Shown piece after piece: positions 1-5,642 of a stretch of 5,793 bases of DNA. Each line of letters begins with the position of its first letter. The first letter of the stretch is position 1. Origin of the DNA: Gammaproteobacteria bacterium. Its GTDB lineage: Bacteria; Pseudomonadota; Gammaproteobacteria; Eutrophobiales; Eutrophobiaceae. A program made the position numbers and the translations under genes. The stretch is taken from contig JAAXHV010000512.1 in assembly GCA_012270695.1 (NCBI GenBank), forward strand, positions 1-5,793, read 5' to 3'. The notes under the pieces are model-generated. The model saw only the letters and a list, made by a program, of their open reading frames with translations, did no database searches and had not been told where the DNA came from.

Positions 1-267
1 CAACCGGAGTATGAACAGATGATAATGGGTGTATATGCCACTCTAGGGGTTTTTTTCATTATGGCGGCGAAAAATCCCCTGGAACATGCCAGTCTGATCT
101 GGTTTACCGTCTGGTCGAACATCGTGCATGGGGGGATCATGATGATTCAGGCCATTATCGATGAAACAGAAAGGGCCAATCTTGTCGGTGATGTGCCGGC
201 ATTGTTCATCGTTGCGGCTATCCTCTGGTACCTGATGCCAGGAAAGGGTGAAGCTACCCAGGATTAA
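1..267 (+). CDS. C-terminal part of a small DUF6632-like membrane protein
   Basis: The reading frame is open from the first base of the window to a TAA at 265-267, so this is the last 88 residues of a gene that starts upstream; the ATG codons at 19 and 25 are internal. Three hydrophobic segments are visible, around residues 8-22, 32-50 and 65-80, separated by short polar stretches, which suggests a small integral membrane protein. The segment NPLEHASLIWFTVWSNIVHG matches what I recall of the DUF6632 family of uncharacterised three- to four-helix proteins. The function is unknown. It ends 144 bases before the acyl-CoA ligase frame on the same strand. No catalytic motif is apparent. Confidence 0.75.
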   Translation, partial: QPEYEQMIMGVYATLGVFFIMAAKNPLEHASLIWFTVWSNIVHGGIMMIQAIIDETERANLVGDVPALFIVAAILWYLMPGKGEATQD

Positions 268-282
268 CTGACCTGGCCCGGA

Positions 283-307
283 TTTGGACACTCGAAGAGT
301 GTCTGAA
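283..307 (+). other. Stem-loop downstream of the DUF6632-like gene
   Basis: The arms gacactc (287-293) and gagtgtc (297-303) are perfect inverted repeats around a GAA loop. Counting two G-U pairs, the stem extends to 11 bp. It lies 15 bases after the stop codon, so it could end or protect the upstream transcript. There is no T-run after it, so it is not a standard intrinsic terminator. Its function is inferred from position only. Confidence 0.4.
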
Positions 308-411
308 AGATGACAAGCGACGGTGAGATATGCGGGTTAGCCCGTTTCCTGCAGTTACGTTCTTTTGGCAGGGTGGTGAGTCACTTGCGTTGCCGGCGTT
401 AACCAACACAG

Positions 412-1962
412 TTGAACACGCTGACTGAGGTTCTTCTCATGAACGCAAGGACGCGCCCGCGCGCCGCTGCCGTCCTTGAGCGTGGGCTCAGCCTTTGCTG
501 GAGCGAATTTGCCGGGCGGATTGCTAAGCTGGGGAGAGCATTGACACAAGCAGGGCTCGGTCAGGGAGACCGCTTCGGCATTCTTGCCTTGAATTCCTGG
601 CGCCAGGCAGAGGTGACCCATGCGGGACAGTGGATCGGCGCGACGCCGGTTCCGATTAATTTTCGCCTTGCGCCGGTTGAGATTCGAGCCATCATGGAGG
701 ATGCGGATTGTAAGCTGATTATCGTTGACCAGCACTTCAGTCGCTTACTCGACGGGCCTGCATTAGCCGATTGGAAAAGCAGACATATATTAATCAGTGA
801 TGATGAAAACGGCTTTTATGAACGGGCCATTAATTCCAGCAAGTCGATAGAACCGGCATCAGCTTCGGCTGACACAGAAGCCCTGTTGCTGTTTACCGGT
901 GGCACTTCCGGCCGCGCAAAAGGGGTGCCGCTAACCCACGGCAATATCATCGCCAATGCGCGCCAGGTTGGCAGCAGGTGGTCAGCGCAGCCCGGTGATA
1001 TCGTTTTGCATGTCCCGCCCATGTTCCATTCGGCGGAACTGGTAAAGACTGTTTACTTTATGCAGGGCGCGGCCAATGTTTATCTGCCGAAATTCGACCC
1101 TGATGCGCTATTAAGCGCGATTGAAGAGTTCCACGTCAGCTTTGCCCTGCTGGTGCCGACTATGTTGATGCTCACCCTGCAGTCGGGAAAAGTGTCAGAA
1201 TACGATGTCAGTTCACTGAAACAGATCATTTACGGGGCTTCGCCCATGTCGGCGGAATGGGTTGAAGCGGCATTCGCAGCCTTCCCTGATGTTGAGATCG
1301 CGCAAGGGTACGGCCTCACGGAAACGGCGCCGCTGCTGACCATGCTGGATCACCAGTCCCACGTGGATGCCCTGGCACAAGGCAATACAGCCCGGCTATC
1401 CTCATGCGGCCGCGTACTTGACGGCGTGGAATTAAAGATAGTGGATAACAATGGACAGGAATGCAAAACGGGGCAGGTGGGGGAGATTTATACCCGTGGC
1501 GATAACGTGTTCAAAGGATATATCAACCAGGCTGACCTTACCAACGAAGTCCTGACGGATGGCTGGTTCCGTACCGGCGACCTCGGTTATGTGGATGACG
1601 ACGGGTATTTATACCTGAAAGACAGGAAACAAGACATGATCGTCACGGGTGGTGAAAACGTCTACTCCAGCGAAGTCGAAACCGTGCTGAACCGGCATCC
1701 TGATGTACTGGAAGTCGCCGTCATCGGCGTTTCCGATGAAATCTACGGTGAAAAAGTGATTGCCGTGGCAATGGCCAAATCCGAAGCCGACTTGGCACAA
1801 GATGAACTGATAGATTTCTGCCGCGACAAGATCGGCGGTTATAAAATCCCGAAGGAAATCCACATAGTAGAAAGCCTGCCGAAGAGTGCGCTGGGTAAAA
1901 CCCTGAAGACTGAACTGAGGAAAAAATATTCCCGCTATGACGGAACAGTTCCGCGCCGGTAA
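412..1962 (+). CDS. AMP-forming acyl-CoA synthetase (fatty-acid--CoA ligase family)
   Basis: This is a complete 516-residue class I adenylate-forming enzyme. It is expected to activate a carboxylic acid, probably a fatty acid, with ATP to an acyl-AMP and then transfer it to CoA in the cytoplasm. Motifs appear in order: the phosphate-binding loop FTGGTSGRAKG (161-171), GYGLTE (299-304), WFRTGDLG with the ATP-ribose aspartate D390, the hinge region KDRKQDMI with R405, VTGGEN (411-416), and the C-terminal catalytic lysine K496 in PKSALGKTLK. The length is normal for the family. The longest frame starts at TTG 412, after an in-frame TAA at 400-402. An ATG at 439 has a better ribosome binding site (tgagg, 426-430, 8 bases away), but starting there drops NTLTEVLLM, which resembles the usual family N-terminus. 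The exact substrate cannot be told from sequence. Confidence 0.93.
   Translation: MNTLTEVLLMNARTRPRAAAVLERGLSLCWSEFAGRIAKLGRALTQAGLGQGDRFGILALNSWRQAEVTHAGQWIGATPVPINFRLAPVEIRAIMEDADCKLIIVDQHFSRLLDGPALADWKSRHILISDDENGFYERAINSSKSIEPASASADTEALLLFTGGTSGRAKGVPLTHGNIIANARQVGSRWSAQPGDIVLHVPPMFHSAELVKTVYFMQGAANVYLPKFDPDALLSAIEEFHVSFALLVPTMLMLTLQSGKVSEYDVSSLKQIIYGASPMSAEWVEAAFAAFPDVEIAQGYGLTETAPLLTMLDHQSHVDALAQGNTARLSSCGRVLDGVELKIVDNNGQECKTGQVGEIYTRGDNVFKGYINQADLTNEVLTDGWFRTGDLGYVDDDGYLYLKDRKQDMIVTGGENVYSSEVETVLNRHPDVLEVAVIGVSDEIYGEKVIAVAMAKSEADLAQDELIDFCRDKIGGYKIPKEIHIVESLPKSALGKTLKTELRKKYSRYDGTVPRR
426..441 (+). promoter_or_regulatory. Ribosome binding site favouring the internal ATG of the acyl-CoA ligase
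   Basis: The bases tgagg at 426-430 sit 8 bases before an ATG at 439-441, in frame with the acyl-CoA ligase. The upstream TTG at 412 has no recognisable Shine-Dalgarno sequence. On signal alone the ATG wins; on similarity to the N-terminus of the family the TTG wins, so the start is left open. Confidence 0.4.
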
Positions 1963-2045
1963 GGAAGCAGGTGTAATCCGAAATAGAAAATCAGAAACCT
2001 GGCCCTCGTTCAGCCAGCGCCTGTTTAATACACACCATTAAAATA

Positions 2046-2842
2046 GACCTTGTGGGTGGTATGCCCGAAGCAGTAAAAGTCTTCGCTGAAACGAGGCGAT
2101 TGAAGGAAGTAAGCGCAGTACACAATTCCATTATCGATACCTACCGAGAAGATCTTCCCAAATATATCGGCTCGCGGAATATGGCGCGCATTCAACATGT
2201 TTTTAACTTTGCTGCACGTCACGTCGGCAAAAAAGTGAAATACAGCCAGTTTTCCGGAACGGACAAAAGCGCTACTATCAAAGCTGATATCGAACTGCTT
2301 TGTATGGCGCGAGTGTTAAGCAAGGTCACTCACAGCCACTGTAATGGGTTACCTTTGCAGGCCGAGATGGATGACAGAACCTATAAGCTCCTGTGCCTGG
2401 ACGTGGGGTTAATGAACGCACTCATTGGATTGAACTGGCAAAGCATTGTGCAGATGGATCAGAGTAGGCTGGTGAATGAAGGGGCCATCGCAGAACAGTT
2501 TGTGGGGCAACATTTGCTCGAGATGCTTGCCGGCACGGTAAACCAGGACCTTAATTACTGGCTGAGAGAGGGGCGTTCCGTAAATGCCGAGGTGGATTAC
2601 GTGCTTGGTTTAAACGGGCAGATTCTCCCTGTTGAAATCAAATCGGGTGCTACGGGCAGTCTGAAATCGTTGCATCAATTTGTAGGCGAGAAAACCGTAT
2701 TGCGGGCTATCCGTTTTACACTGCCCCACCCACGCAACAAAAGATTAAAACGTACATTCGAAAGGCGAATTCTCAGATAGAAGTCAGTTACGAGCTCTTA
2801 TCGCTGCCTCTCTACCTGGTGGAAGCGCTACCAAATCTTTAG
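2046..2842 (+). pseudogene. Truncated and frameshifted AAA_14/DUF4143 ATPase
   Basis: This is the C-terminal part of a DUF4143-type ATP-binding protein. Homology begins abruptly near DLVGGMPEAV (about 2046), a motif that in full-length members follows a roughly 190-residue AAA_14 domain. No Walker A or B sequence exists here. The frame from GTG 2052 runs to TAG at 2778-2780 and carries the nuclease-like core: E180 and D182 in NAEVDYVL, E195 and K197 in LPVEIKSG. After RAIRF the frame-0 product turns into unrelated basic sequence. Shifting to the frame of position 2702 restores a family-like C-terminus, ending YELLSLPLYLVEALPNL at a TAG at 2840-2842. Loss of one T from the T-run near 2713-2716 would explain this. 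Family members have no firmly established general role, and this copy is very probably non-functional. Confidence 0.85.
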
Positions 2843-3034
2843 GTTAAAGTCCTTACCAGGCAAGATGGTATTTCGATAAACCAGTTTATATCATCCGCCG
2901 TGGCGGAGAAGATGGCCGCGCTGGTTACCGAGGATCACTTAAAAGCGCGCGCGCAAGCCGGAAGTGAAAGTAATTTTTTCAGGGCGCTGTCCAAAGTGCC
3001 TTCAGTTGAACCGGGTGCAAGTGATGCATTGTGA
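2843..3034 (+). pseudogene. N-terminally truncated HicB/CopG-like antitoxin remnant
   Basis: The first codon after the DUF4143 remnant's TAG opens 63 codons in the same frame, ending at TGA 3032-3034. The translation contains DGISINQFISSAVAEKMAAL, a helix-rich block typical of ribbon-helix-helix antitoxins annotated as HicB family or CopG-like, followed by a charged helix and a tail KVPSVEPGASDAL of the kind seen at the C-terminus of those proteins. No start codon lies at the left edge; the first in-frame GTG and ATG are at 2900 and 2912, inside the conserved block. The missing N-terminus, which I estimate at 15-20 residues, would include the DNA-binding beta-strand. No partner toxin is recognisable beside it, so it is read as a relic of a lost TA module. 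Confidence 0.75.
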
Positions 3035-3072
3035 ACATGAATAAAATGATGAAGCAACAATAAAAATGTTCA
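3032..3072. repeat. Inverted repeat between convergent gene ends
   Basis: The arms tgaacat (3032-3038) and atgttca (3066-3072) form a perfect 7-bp inverted repeat around a 27-base AT-rich loop. They lie between the end of the antitoxin remnant on the + strand and the end of higA on the - strand. A bidirectional terminator role is possible, but the stem is weak and the loop long. Confidence 0.25.
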
Positions 3073-3077
3073 TAGAA

Positions 3078-3380
3078 CTAAGCAGCCTCCTGTCTTGGTT
3101 TCACCTGCTTGGTAATGTCCTTGCCTGATTCGAGTTCGGCTACCCGCAATTCATAGGCTTTTTGCAGGTTCAGCCACACCTGTGGTGTCGTATTGAGATA
3201 GCGGGCCAACCGGAGCGCCGTGTCGGCCGTAATTCCCCGTCGACCTCTCAAAATGTCCGAAATACGGTTTTGAGGCACACCCAGTTCACGGGCGATGGCC
3301 TTGGCTGACATGCCCAGCTCCTCCAGTTCTTCACGCAAAATCTCACCGGGGTGTACCGGCCGCATACCATTCTTGATCAT
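3078..3380 (-). CDS. higA: HigA-family antitoxin (XRE helix-turn-helix)
   Basis: This 100-residue protein matches the HigA/VapI class of antitoxins. It opens with the family signature MRPVHPGEILREELEELGMS, followed by a helix-turn-helix at about residues 24-45 (SAKAIARELGVPQNRISDIL), then GITADTALRLARYL and the tryptophan-containing segment TPQVWLNLQ. Known members bind and neutralise the HigB RNase and repress their own operon. The gene lies 13 bases after higB on the same strand, giving the toxin-first order typical of higBA. Its start, ATG at 3378-3380, has only a weak purine-rich site upstream (gaga), so translational coupling to higB is likely. A second ATG at codon 6 is an alternative start. 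All conserved regions appear intact. Confidence 0.95.
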   Translation of the reverse strand: MIKNGMRPVHPGEILREELEELGMSAKAIARELGVPQNRISDILRGRRGITADTALRLARYLNTTPQVWLNLQKAYELRVAELESGKDITKQVKPRQEAA

Positions 3381-3393
3381 GTTTTCATTCTCG

Positions 3394-3672
3394 TCAGTGA
3401 TAGTCGACTATCTCAACGTCATAGGGACCGTCGTCTTGCCAGCGGAAACAGACACGCCATTGTTGATTAATTCGGATACTGTATTGTCCGGCCCGGTTGC
3501 CGGATAACGATTCCAGTCGATTGCTCCGCAGTCCTGCTAAATCCTGCAATGATTCCGCGTTGTCCAAAAAGGTTAGCCGACGCGTTGCCTGATCAGCAAA
3601 CCCTTGAAAGGTCTTTACTCTTTGACCGCCGAAAAATCGTTCCGTCTTTGAATCCTTGAAACTCCGTATCAT
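3394..3672 (-). CDS. higB: HigB/RelE-type ribosome-dependent mRNA interferase toxin
   Basis: This 92-residue, full-length protein is of the plasmid-maintenance/HigB branch of the RelE superfamily. Diagnostic segments are MIRSFKDSKTERFF at the start, then ATRRLTFLDNAESLQDL, NRLESLSGNRAGQYSIRIN and QWRVCFRW, and the C-terminal DVEIVDYH shared by close homologues. Family toxins cleave translated mRNA at the ribosome; the basic and aromatic residues of the C-terminal half (R67, R73, W78) are where activity is expected. It is the first gene of the higB-higA operon, starting at ATG 3670-3672, with no clear Shine-Dalgarno sequence. That may keep toxin synthesis low. No truncation or frameshift is seen. 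Confidence 0.95.
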   Translation of the reverse strand: MIRSFKDSKTERFFGGQRVKTFQGFADQATRRLTFLDNAESLQDLAGLRSNRLESLSGNRAGQYSIRINQQWRVCFRWQDDGPYDVEIVDYH

Positions 3673-3690
3673 GGATTGGAAGCATAACAG

Positions 3691-3719
3691 GATATACGGG
3701 ATATGTATATGCTATTAAT
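3691..3719 (-). promoter_or_regulatory. Putative higBA promoter and operator
   Basis: Upstream of higB on the - strand, TTAATA (3718-3713) and TATATC (3696-3691) are separated by 16 bases and could be -35 and -10 boxes, each a partial match to sigma70 consensus. A 6-bp inverted repeat, atatac (3692-3697) and gtatat (3705-3710) with a 7-base spacer, overlaps this region. HigA proteins repress their own promoters, so the repeat is a reasonable operator candidate. The region is AT-rich, which makes chance matches more likely. Confidence 0.35.
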
Positions 3720-3812
3720 CATTGATCTTTCCCACGTCATCTACTCCACACAGCTTGAGGGAAATTCCTAAACGGCAGGTGGTTCAGGTTACGAGTAGGG
3801 GTCAACACTATT

Positions 3813-4544
3813 TCATGCTTCCTGCACTGCACGGCACTTGGGGAACCCTTCGCAACCCCAAAATTTACTGCCAGCATTCGGCCCCTTCTGTGCAGTCCTA
3901 AGCACCATTTTTCGTCCGCACCGGGGGCATTTCCGCTGGGTGGACTTGGGTCTGTTCTGCACATTCCTGACATGCTGGCTATCAGTTATCCAAGACTGCT
4001 TCATGCGGCCAGACTCGATCATTGTGCAAATTTCCGCAACCTGCGCTTCGGTCAACACTCGTGTCCGGAAAGAACGTATGTACCGGGCAGCGCCGAAACC
4101 AACGGTCACATTCTCCGGGAGATCTCGCTTGAGCTCAGCATCACCCACGAATACGACAACCGATTTCACCACTCCGTTCGCTAATCCCATTCCTGCAAGG
4201 GCATCTTCTATCGCCCTCACATGCCCATAGTTCTGCCGAAGGGGGTTCTGGAACCTGTATTTCTGCCCTCCTGGGAACACCTGAATCCATTTCCCGTCCT
4301 TTTCCGTCCCGTATATCCACCCATTCATGTTCTTGGTTTCCACAACGAAAACCCCGAACGCCGACACGAATACATGGTCGATTTGCGTAGTGCCGCCTGC
4401 CGTCGGAAGCGTTACATCATGATATCTCCGGTATATTGAAGACGGTAGGGAAAGTCTTGCCCCCGCCTTCACCGCCGTCTCTCCTAAAGCTCCTTTTACA
4501 GGTGCTCTAAAAACAGACCAGATTATTCGTCCCAAAAAGCCCAT
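3813..4544 (-). CDS. NERD-domain protein with C-terminal zinc finger
   Basis: This 243-residue protein has two recognisable parts. Residues about 15-130 are a NERD (nuclease-related) domain, with GALGE (E22), QIDHV (D56), the E-x-K pair in VVETKN (E69, K71) and NPLRQN (100-105). These match the restriction-endonuclease-like active-site pattern of the family. Residues 206-237 form a four-cysteine zinc finger like those at the C-terminus of type I topoisomerases: CPRC (C206, C209), then C231 and C237 around GCEGFPKC. Residues 1-14 are hydrophobic and might be a short membrane-associated segment. The start is ATG at 4542-4544, with ggggta 8 bases upstream. Its stop lies downstream of vapC on the same strand with a 37-base gap between the genes, so read-through from the vapC operon is possible. 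A DNA-processing or defence role is inferred from the domains only. Confidence 0.9.
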   Translation of the reverse strand: MGFLGRIIWSVFRAPVKGALGETAVKAGARLSLPSSIYRRYHDVTLPTAGGTTQIDHVFVSAFGVFVVETKNMNGWIYGTEKDGKWIQVFPGGQKYRFQNPLRQNYGHVRAIEDALAGMGLANGVVKSVVVFVGDAELKRDLPENVTVGFGAARYIRSFRTRVLTEAQVAEICTMIESGRMKQSWITDSQHVRNVQNRPKSTQRKCPRCGRKMVLRTAQKGPNAGSKFWGCEGFPKCRAVQEA

Positions 4545-4581
4545 TGATAATTACCCCGTATCTTGCCCCGCAATTCCTGGG

Positions 4582-4998
4582 TTAGTTGATTACCTTTGCC
4601 CCGGCAGCTTTAGCCGATGTCGTCAATGATTTATCTTGTGTAGCCAGAGGGATATTCCTGCGTAGCGCAAGTTCCAGGTAATGGGCATCATAAGCGGTAA
4701 GTCCATGCGCTCTGCACAGGTGCAATACCTGGTTCATACTACCAATAGGTAACAAGTCGGTCTCAATCGGCATGCGCGCCAATATGCTTAAAGCCTGGGC
4801 TACCTTTTCTGCCTCGATGCGTTTTCTACGCTCGGCCTGGAAGAGTACATTAGTAACTTCGGCACACCAGATTCCCGGGGTGACGGCGACCGCACCTTCA
4901 AGTGACAAAGCCTGGCGAACACGTTCGCTGTACCTGCTGAATTCATCATCAAAGAACCAGGCCACTGTGACGGAGCAGTCCAGCACCAGCGAGGCCAC
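4582..4998 (-). CDS. vapC: VapC-type PIN-domain toxin ribonuclease
   Basis: This 138-residue single PIN domain has the four expected acidic residues for divalent metal binding: D7 in LVLDCS, E47 in WCAEVTN, D104 in TAYDAHYLELA and D122 in ATQDKSL. VapC toxins are Mg-dependent RNases that commonly cut tRNA or rRNA; the target here cannot be inferred. The start is GTG at 4998-4996, which shares one base with the TAG stop of the antitoxin gene (TAGTG), and a strong aaggaagg site lies 9 bases upstream. This implies tight translational coupling to the antitoxin. The length is normal and nothing conserved is missing. Confidence 0.94.
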   Translation of the reverse strand: MASLVLDCSVTVAWFFDDEFSRYSERVRQALSLEGAVAVTPGIWCAEVTNVLFQAERRKRIEAEKVAQALSILARMPIETDLLPIGSMNQVLHLCRAHGLTAYDAHYLELALRRNIPLATQDKSLTTSAKAAGAKVIN

Positions 4999-5240
4999 TA
5001 ACGTCGTCCTTCCTTTCTTAAATCAGCTATAGACAGGTCTGGACCGAGCCGGGAGCCTTCCCGGATACCATCCATTTCAGCAAATAATGCCTGCAACCCG
5101 TTTTGCGAAACACGCCCGGCAGGTACCAGTTTTACCAGGGGCTTGTCATGGCGAGTCACCAGAATTTCTTCTCCCTGGGCTGCTTTTGCGGCCAATTCGG
5201 AAAAATGGGCTTTGGCGTAAGTAAGAGGGACACTGAGCAC
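4998..5240 (-). CDS. Phd/YefM-type antitoxin paired with VapC
   Basis: This 80-residue antitoxin has the Phd/YefM N-terminal DNA-binding domain: LTYAKAHFSELAAKAAQGEE, then ILVTRHDKPLVKLVPAG (about 26-42), followed by a charged flexible C-terminus (about 50-80) that would wrap the toxin. It starts at GTG 5240-5238. A ggag site 7 bases upstream supports this, and the residues match the usual family start; no in-frame ATG precedes it. The gene overlaps vapC by one base. Pairing of a Phd-fold antitoxin with a PIN toxin is a known combination. Such antitoxins repress their own operon, which fits the operator-like repeat just upstream. Confidence 0.92.
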   Translation of the reverse strand: MLSVPLTYAKAHFSELAAKAAQGEEILVTRHDKPLVKLVPAGRVSQNGLQALFAEMDGIREGSRLGPDLSIADLRKEGRR

Positions 5241-5259
5241 GAGACGTCTCCATAAAAAG

Positions 5260-5276
5260 TGACTATTTACTAGTCA
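5260..5276. promoter_or_regulatory. Operator-like inverted repeat at the antitoxin-vapC promoter
   Basis: The arms tgacta (5260-5265) and tagtca (5271-5276) are perfect inverted repeats with a 5-base spacer (tttac). The repeat touches the -10 box and covers the expected transcription start. Phd/YefM antitoxins repress by binding short palindromes in such places, so this is a good candidate for autoregulation. Binding is inferred. Confidence 0.55.
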
Positions 5277-5304
5277 TTTTATATATGATCCGAAAATAAG
5301 TCAA
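5276..5304 (-). promoter_or_regulatory. Near-consensus sigma70 promoter of the antitoxin-vapC operon
   Basis: Reading the - strand, TTGACT (5304-5299) and TAAAAT (5281-5276) are separated by exactly 17 bases, each one mismatch from consensus. The -10 box lies 35 bases before the antitoxin GTG, giving a leader of about 28 bases that contains the ggag ribosome binding site. This is the best promoter visible in the window. Confidence 0.7.
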
Positions 5305-5312
5305 AGAGTAAC

Positions 5313-5341
5313 TTTCTGCCAAATAAGATATATGGTATATT
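5313..5341 (+). promoter_or_regulatory. Possible tumE promoter producing a near-leaderless mRNA
   Basis: TTTCTG (5313-5318) and TATATT (5336-5341) are separated by 17 bases. The -10 match is 5 of 6 and the -35 match is poor. Initiation about 7 bases downstream of the -10 box would fall at or next to the tumE ATG at 5349. The area is AT-rich and other -10-like sequences exist, so this is tentative. Confidence 0.3.
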
Positions 5342-5348
5342 AGGCCAT

Positions 5349-5642
5349 ATGGAAGCTGTATTACTTTATCGGGACAAATATGTCTATCGGGATGGAGCGA
5401 TCCGTGAGATGGTCATCTGGCGTTTAGCGGAACCGGATTCTGAGCATCCTCATGGATTAAAATACCGACTGTTCTATGGTTATCCTGGTAAATGTTTGGT
5501 GCGTTATGATAATGAACGCGGCAAGGGTGACCATCGCCATTATCACGAACAGGAAGAAGTTTACAACTGGGTATCGGTCAAGCAACTGGTGGCTGATTTT
5601 AGGGCCGATATCGAAAATTTACGAGGTAAACAAGATGAATAA
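5349..5642 (+). CDS. tumE: TumE-family toxin (DUF6516)
   Basis: This 97-residue protein carries the hallmarks of the DUF6516/TumE family: DGAIREMVIWRL (15-26), HGLKYRLFYGYPG (35-47) and the strongly conserved RYDNERGKGDHRHYH (52-66), rich in charged and histidine residues that probably form the active or binding site. As I recall, members are annotated as TA toxins of unknown mechanism and are encoded beside an HVO_A0114-like DNA-binding antitoxin, exactly the arrangement here. The ATG at 5349 has only tagg 4 bases upstream as a possible ribosome binding site. Its last 8 bases overlap the start of tumA. It is divergent from the Phd-vapC operon across 108 bases. Confidence 0.85.
   Translation: MEAVLLYRDKYVYRDGAIREMVIWRLAEPDSEHPHGLKYRLFYGYPGKCLVRYDNERGKGDHRHYHEQEEVYNWVSVKQLVADFRADIENLRGKQDE
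5623..5637 (+). promoter_or_regulatory. Ribosome binding site of tumA inside tumE
   Basis: The bases gaggt (5623-5627) lie 7 bases before the tumA ATG (5635-5637), within the end of tumE. This site is clearly better than that of the toxin and, with the overlapping ATGAATAA, points to translational coupling that favours the antitoxin. Confidence 0.7.

Noticed and set aside
161..400. CRISPR array, tRNA or insertion sequence anywhere in the window, including the 268-411 gap
   Set aside because: No regularly spaced repeats, cloverleaf or transposase-like sequence was found; the gap holds only the hairpin at 283-307.
355..735. 126-codon frame on the - strand opposite the start of the acyl-CoA ligase
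   Set aside because: It is antisense to the ligase, with cysteine- and proline-rich random-looking sequence.
1937..2041. 34-codon frame (ATG 1937 to TAA 2041) overlapping the end of the acyl-CoA ligase
   Set aside because: It has no recognisable similarity, no ribosome site and overlaps a well-supported gene; it looks like chance.
2052..2780. Intact 242-residue gene starting at GTG 2052
   Set aside because: The start falls inside a motif that is internal in full-length DUF4143 proteins, there is no ribosome binding site, and the C-terminus is out of frame after about 2716.
3737..3973. 78-codon frame on the - strand covering the gap downstream of the NERD gene
   Set aside because: Most of it overlaps the NERD zinc-finger coding region in another frame; the part in the gap resembles nothing I recognise.
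3838..4230. 130-codon frame on the + strand opposite the NERD gene
   Set aside because: It lies wholly antisense to a well-supported gene and its composition looks like the reverse reading of that gene.
5241..5250. 10-bp perfect palindrome gagacgtctc just before the antitoxin GTG
   Set aside because: With no loop it cannot form a useful hairpin, and part of it is explained by the ribosome binding site; a chance match is likely.
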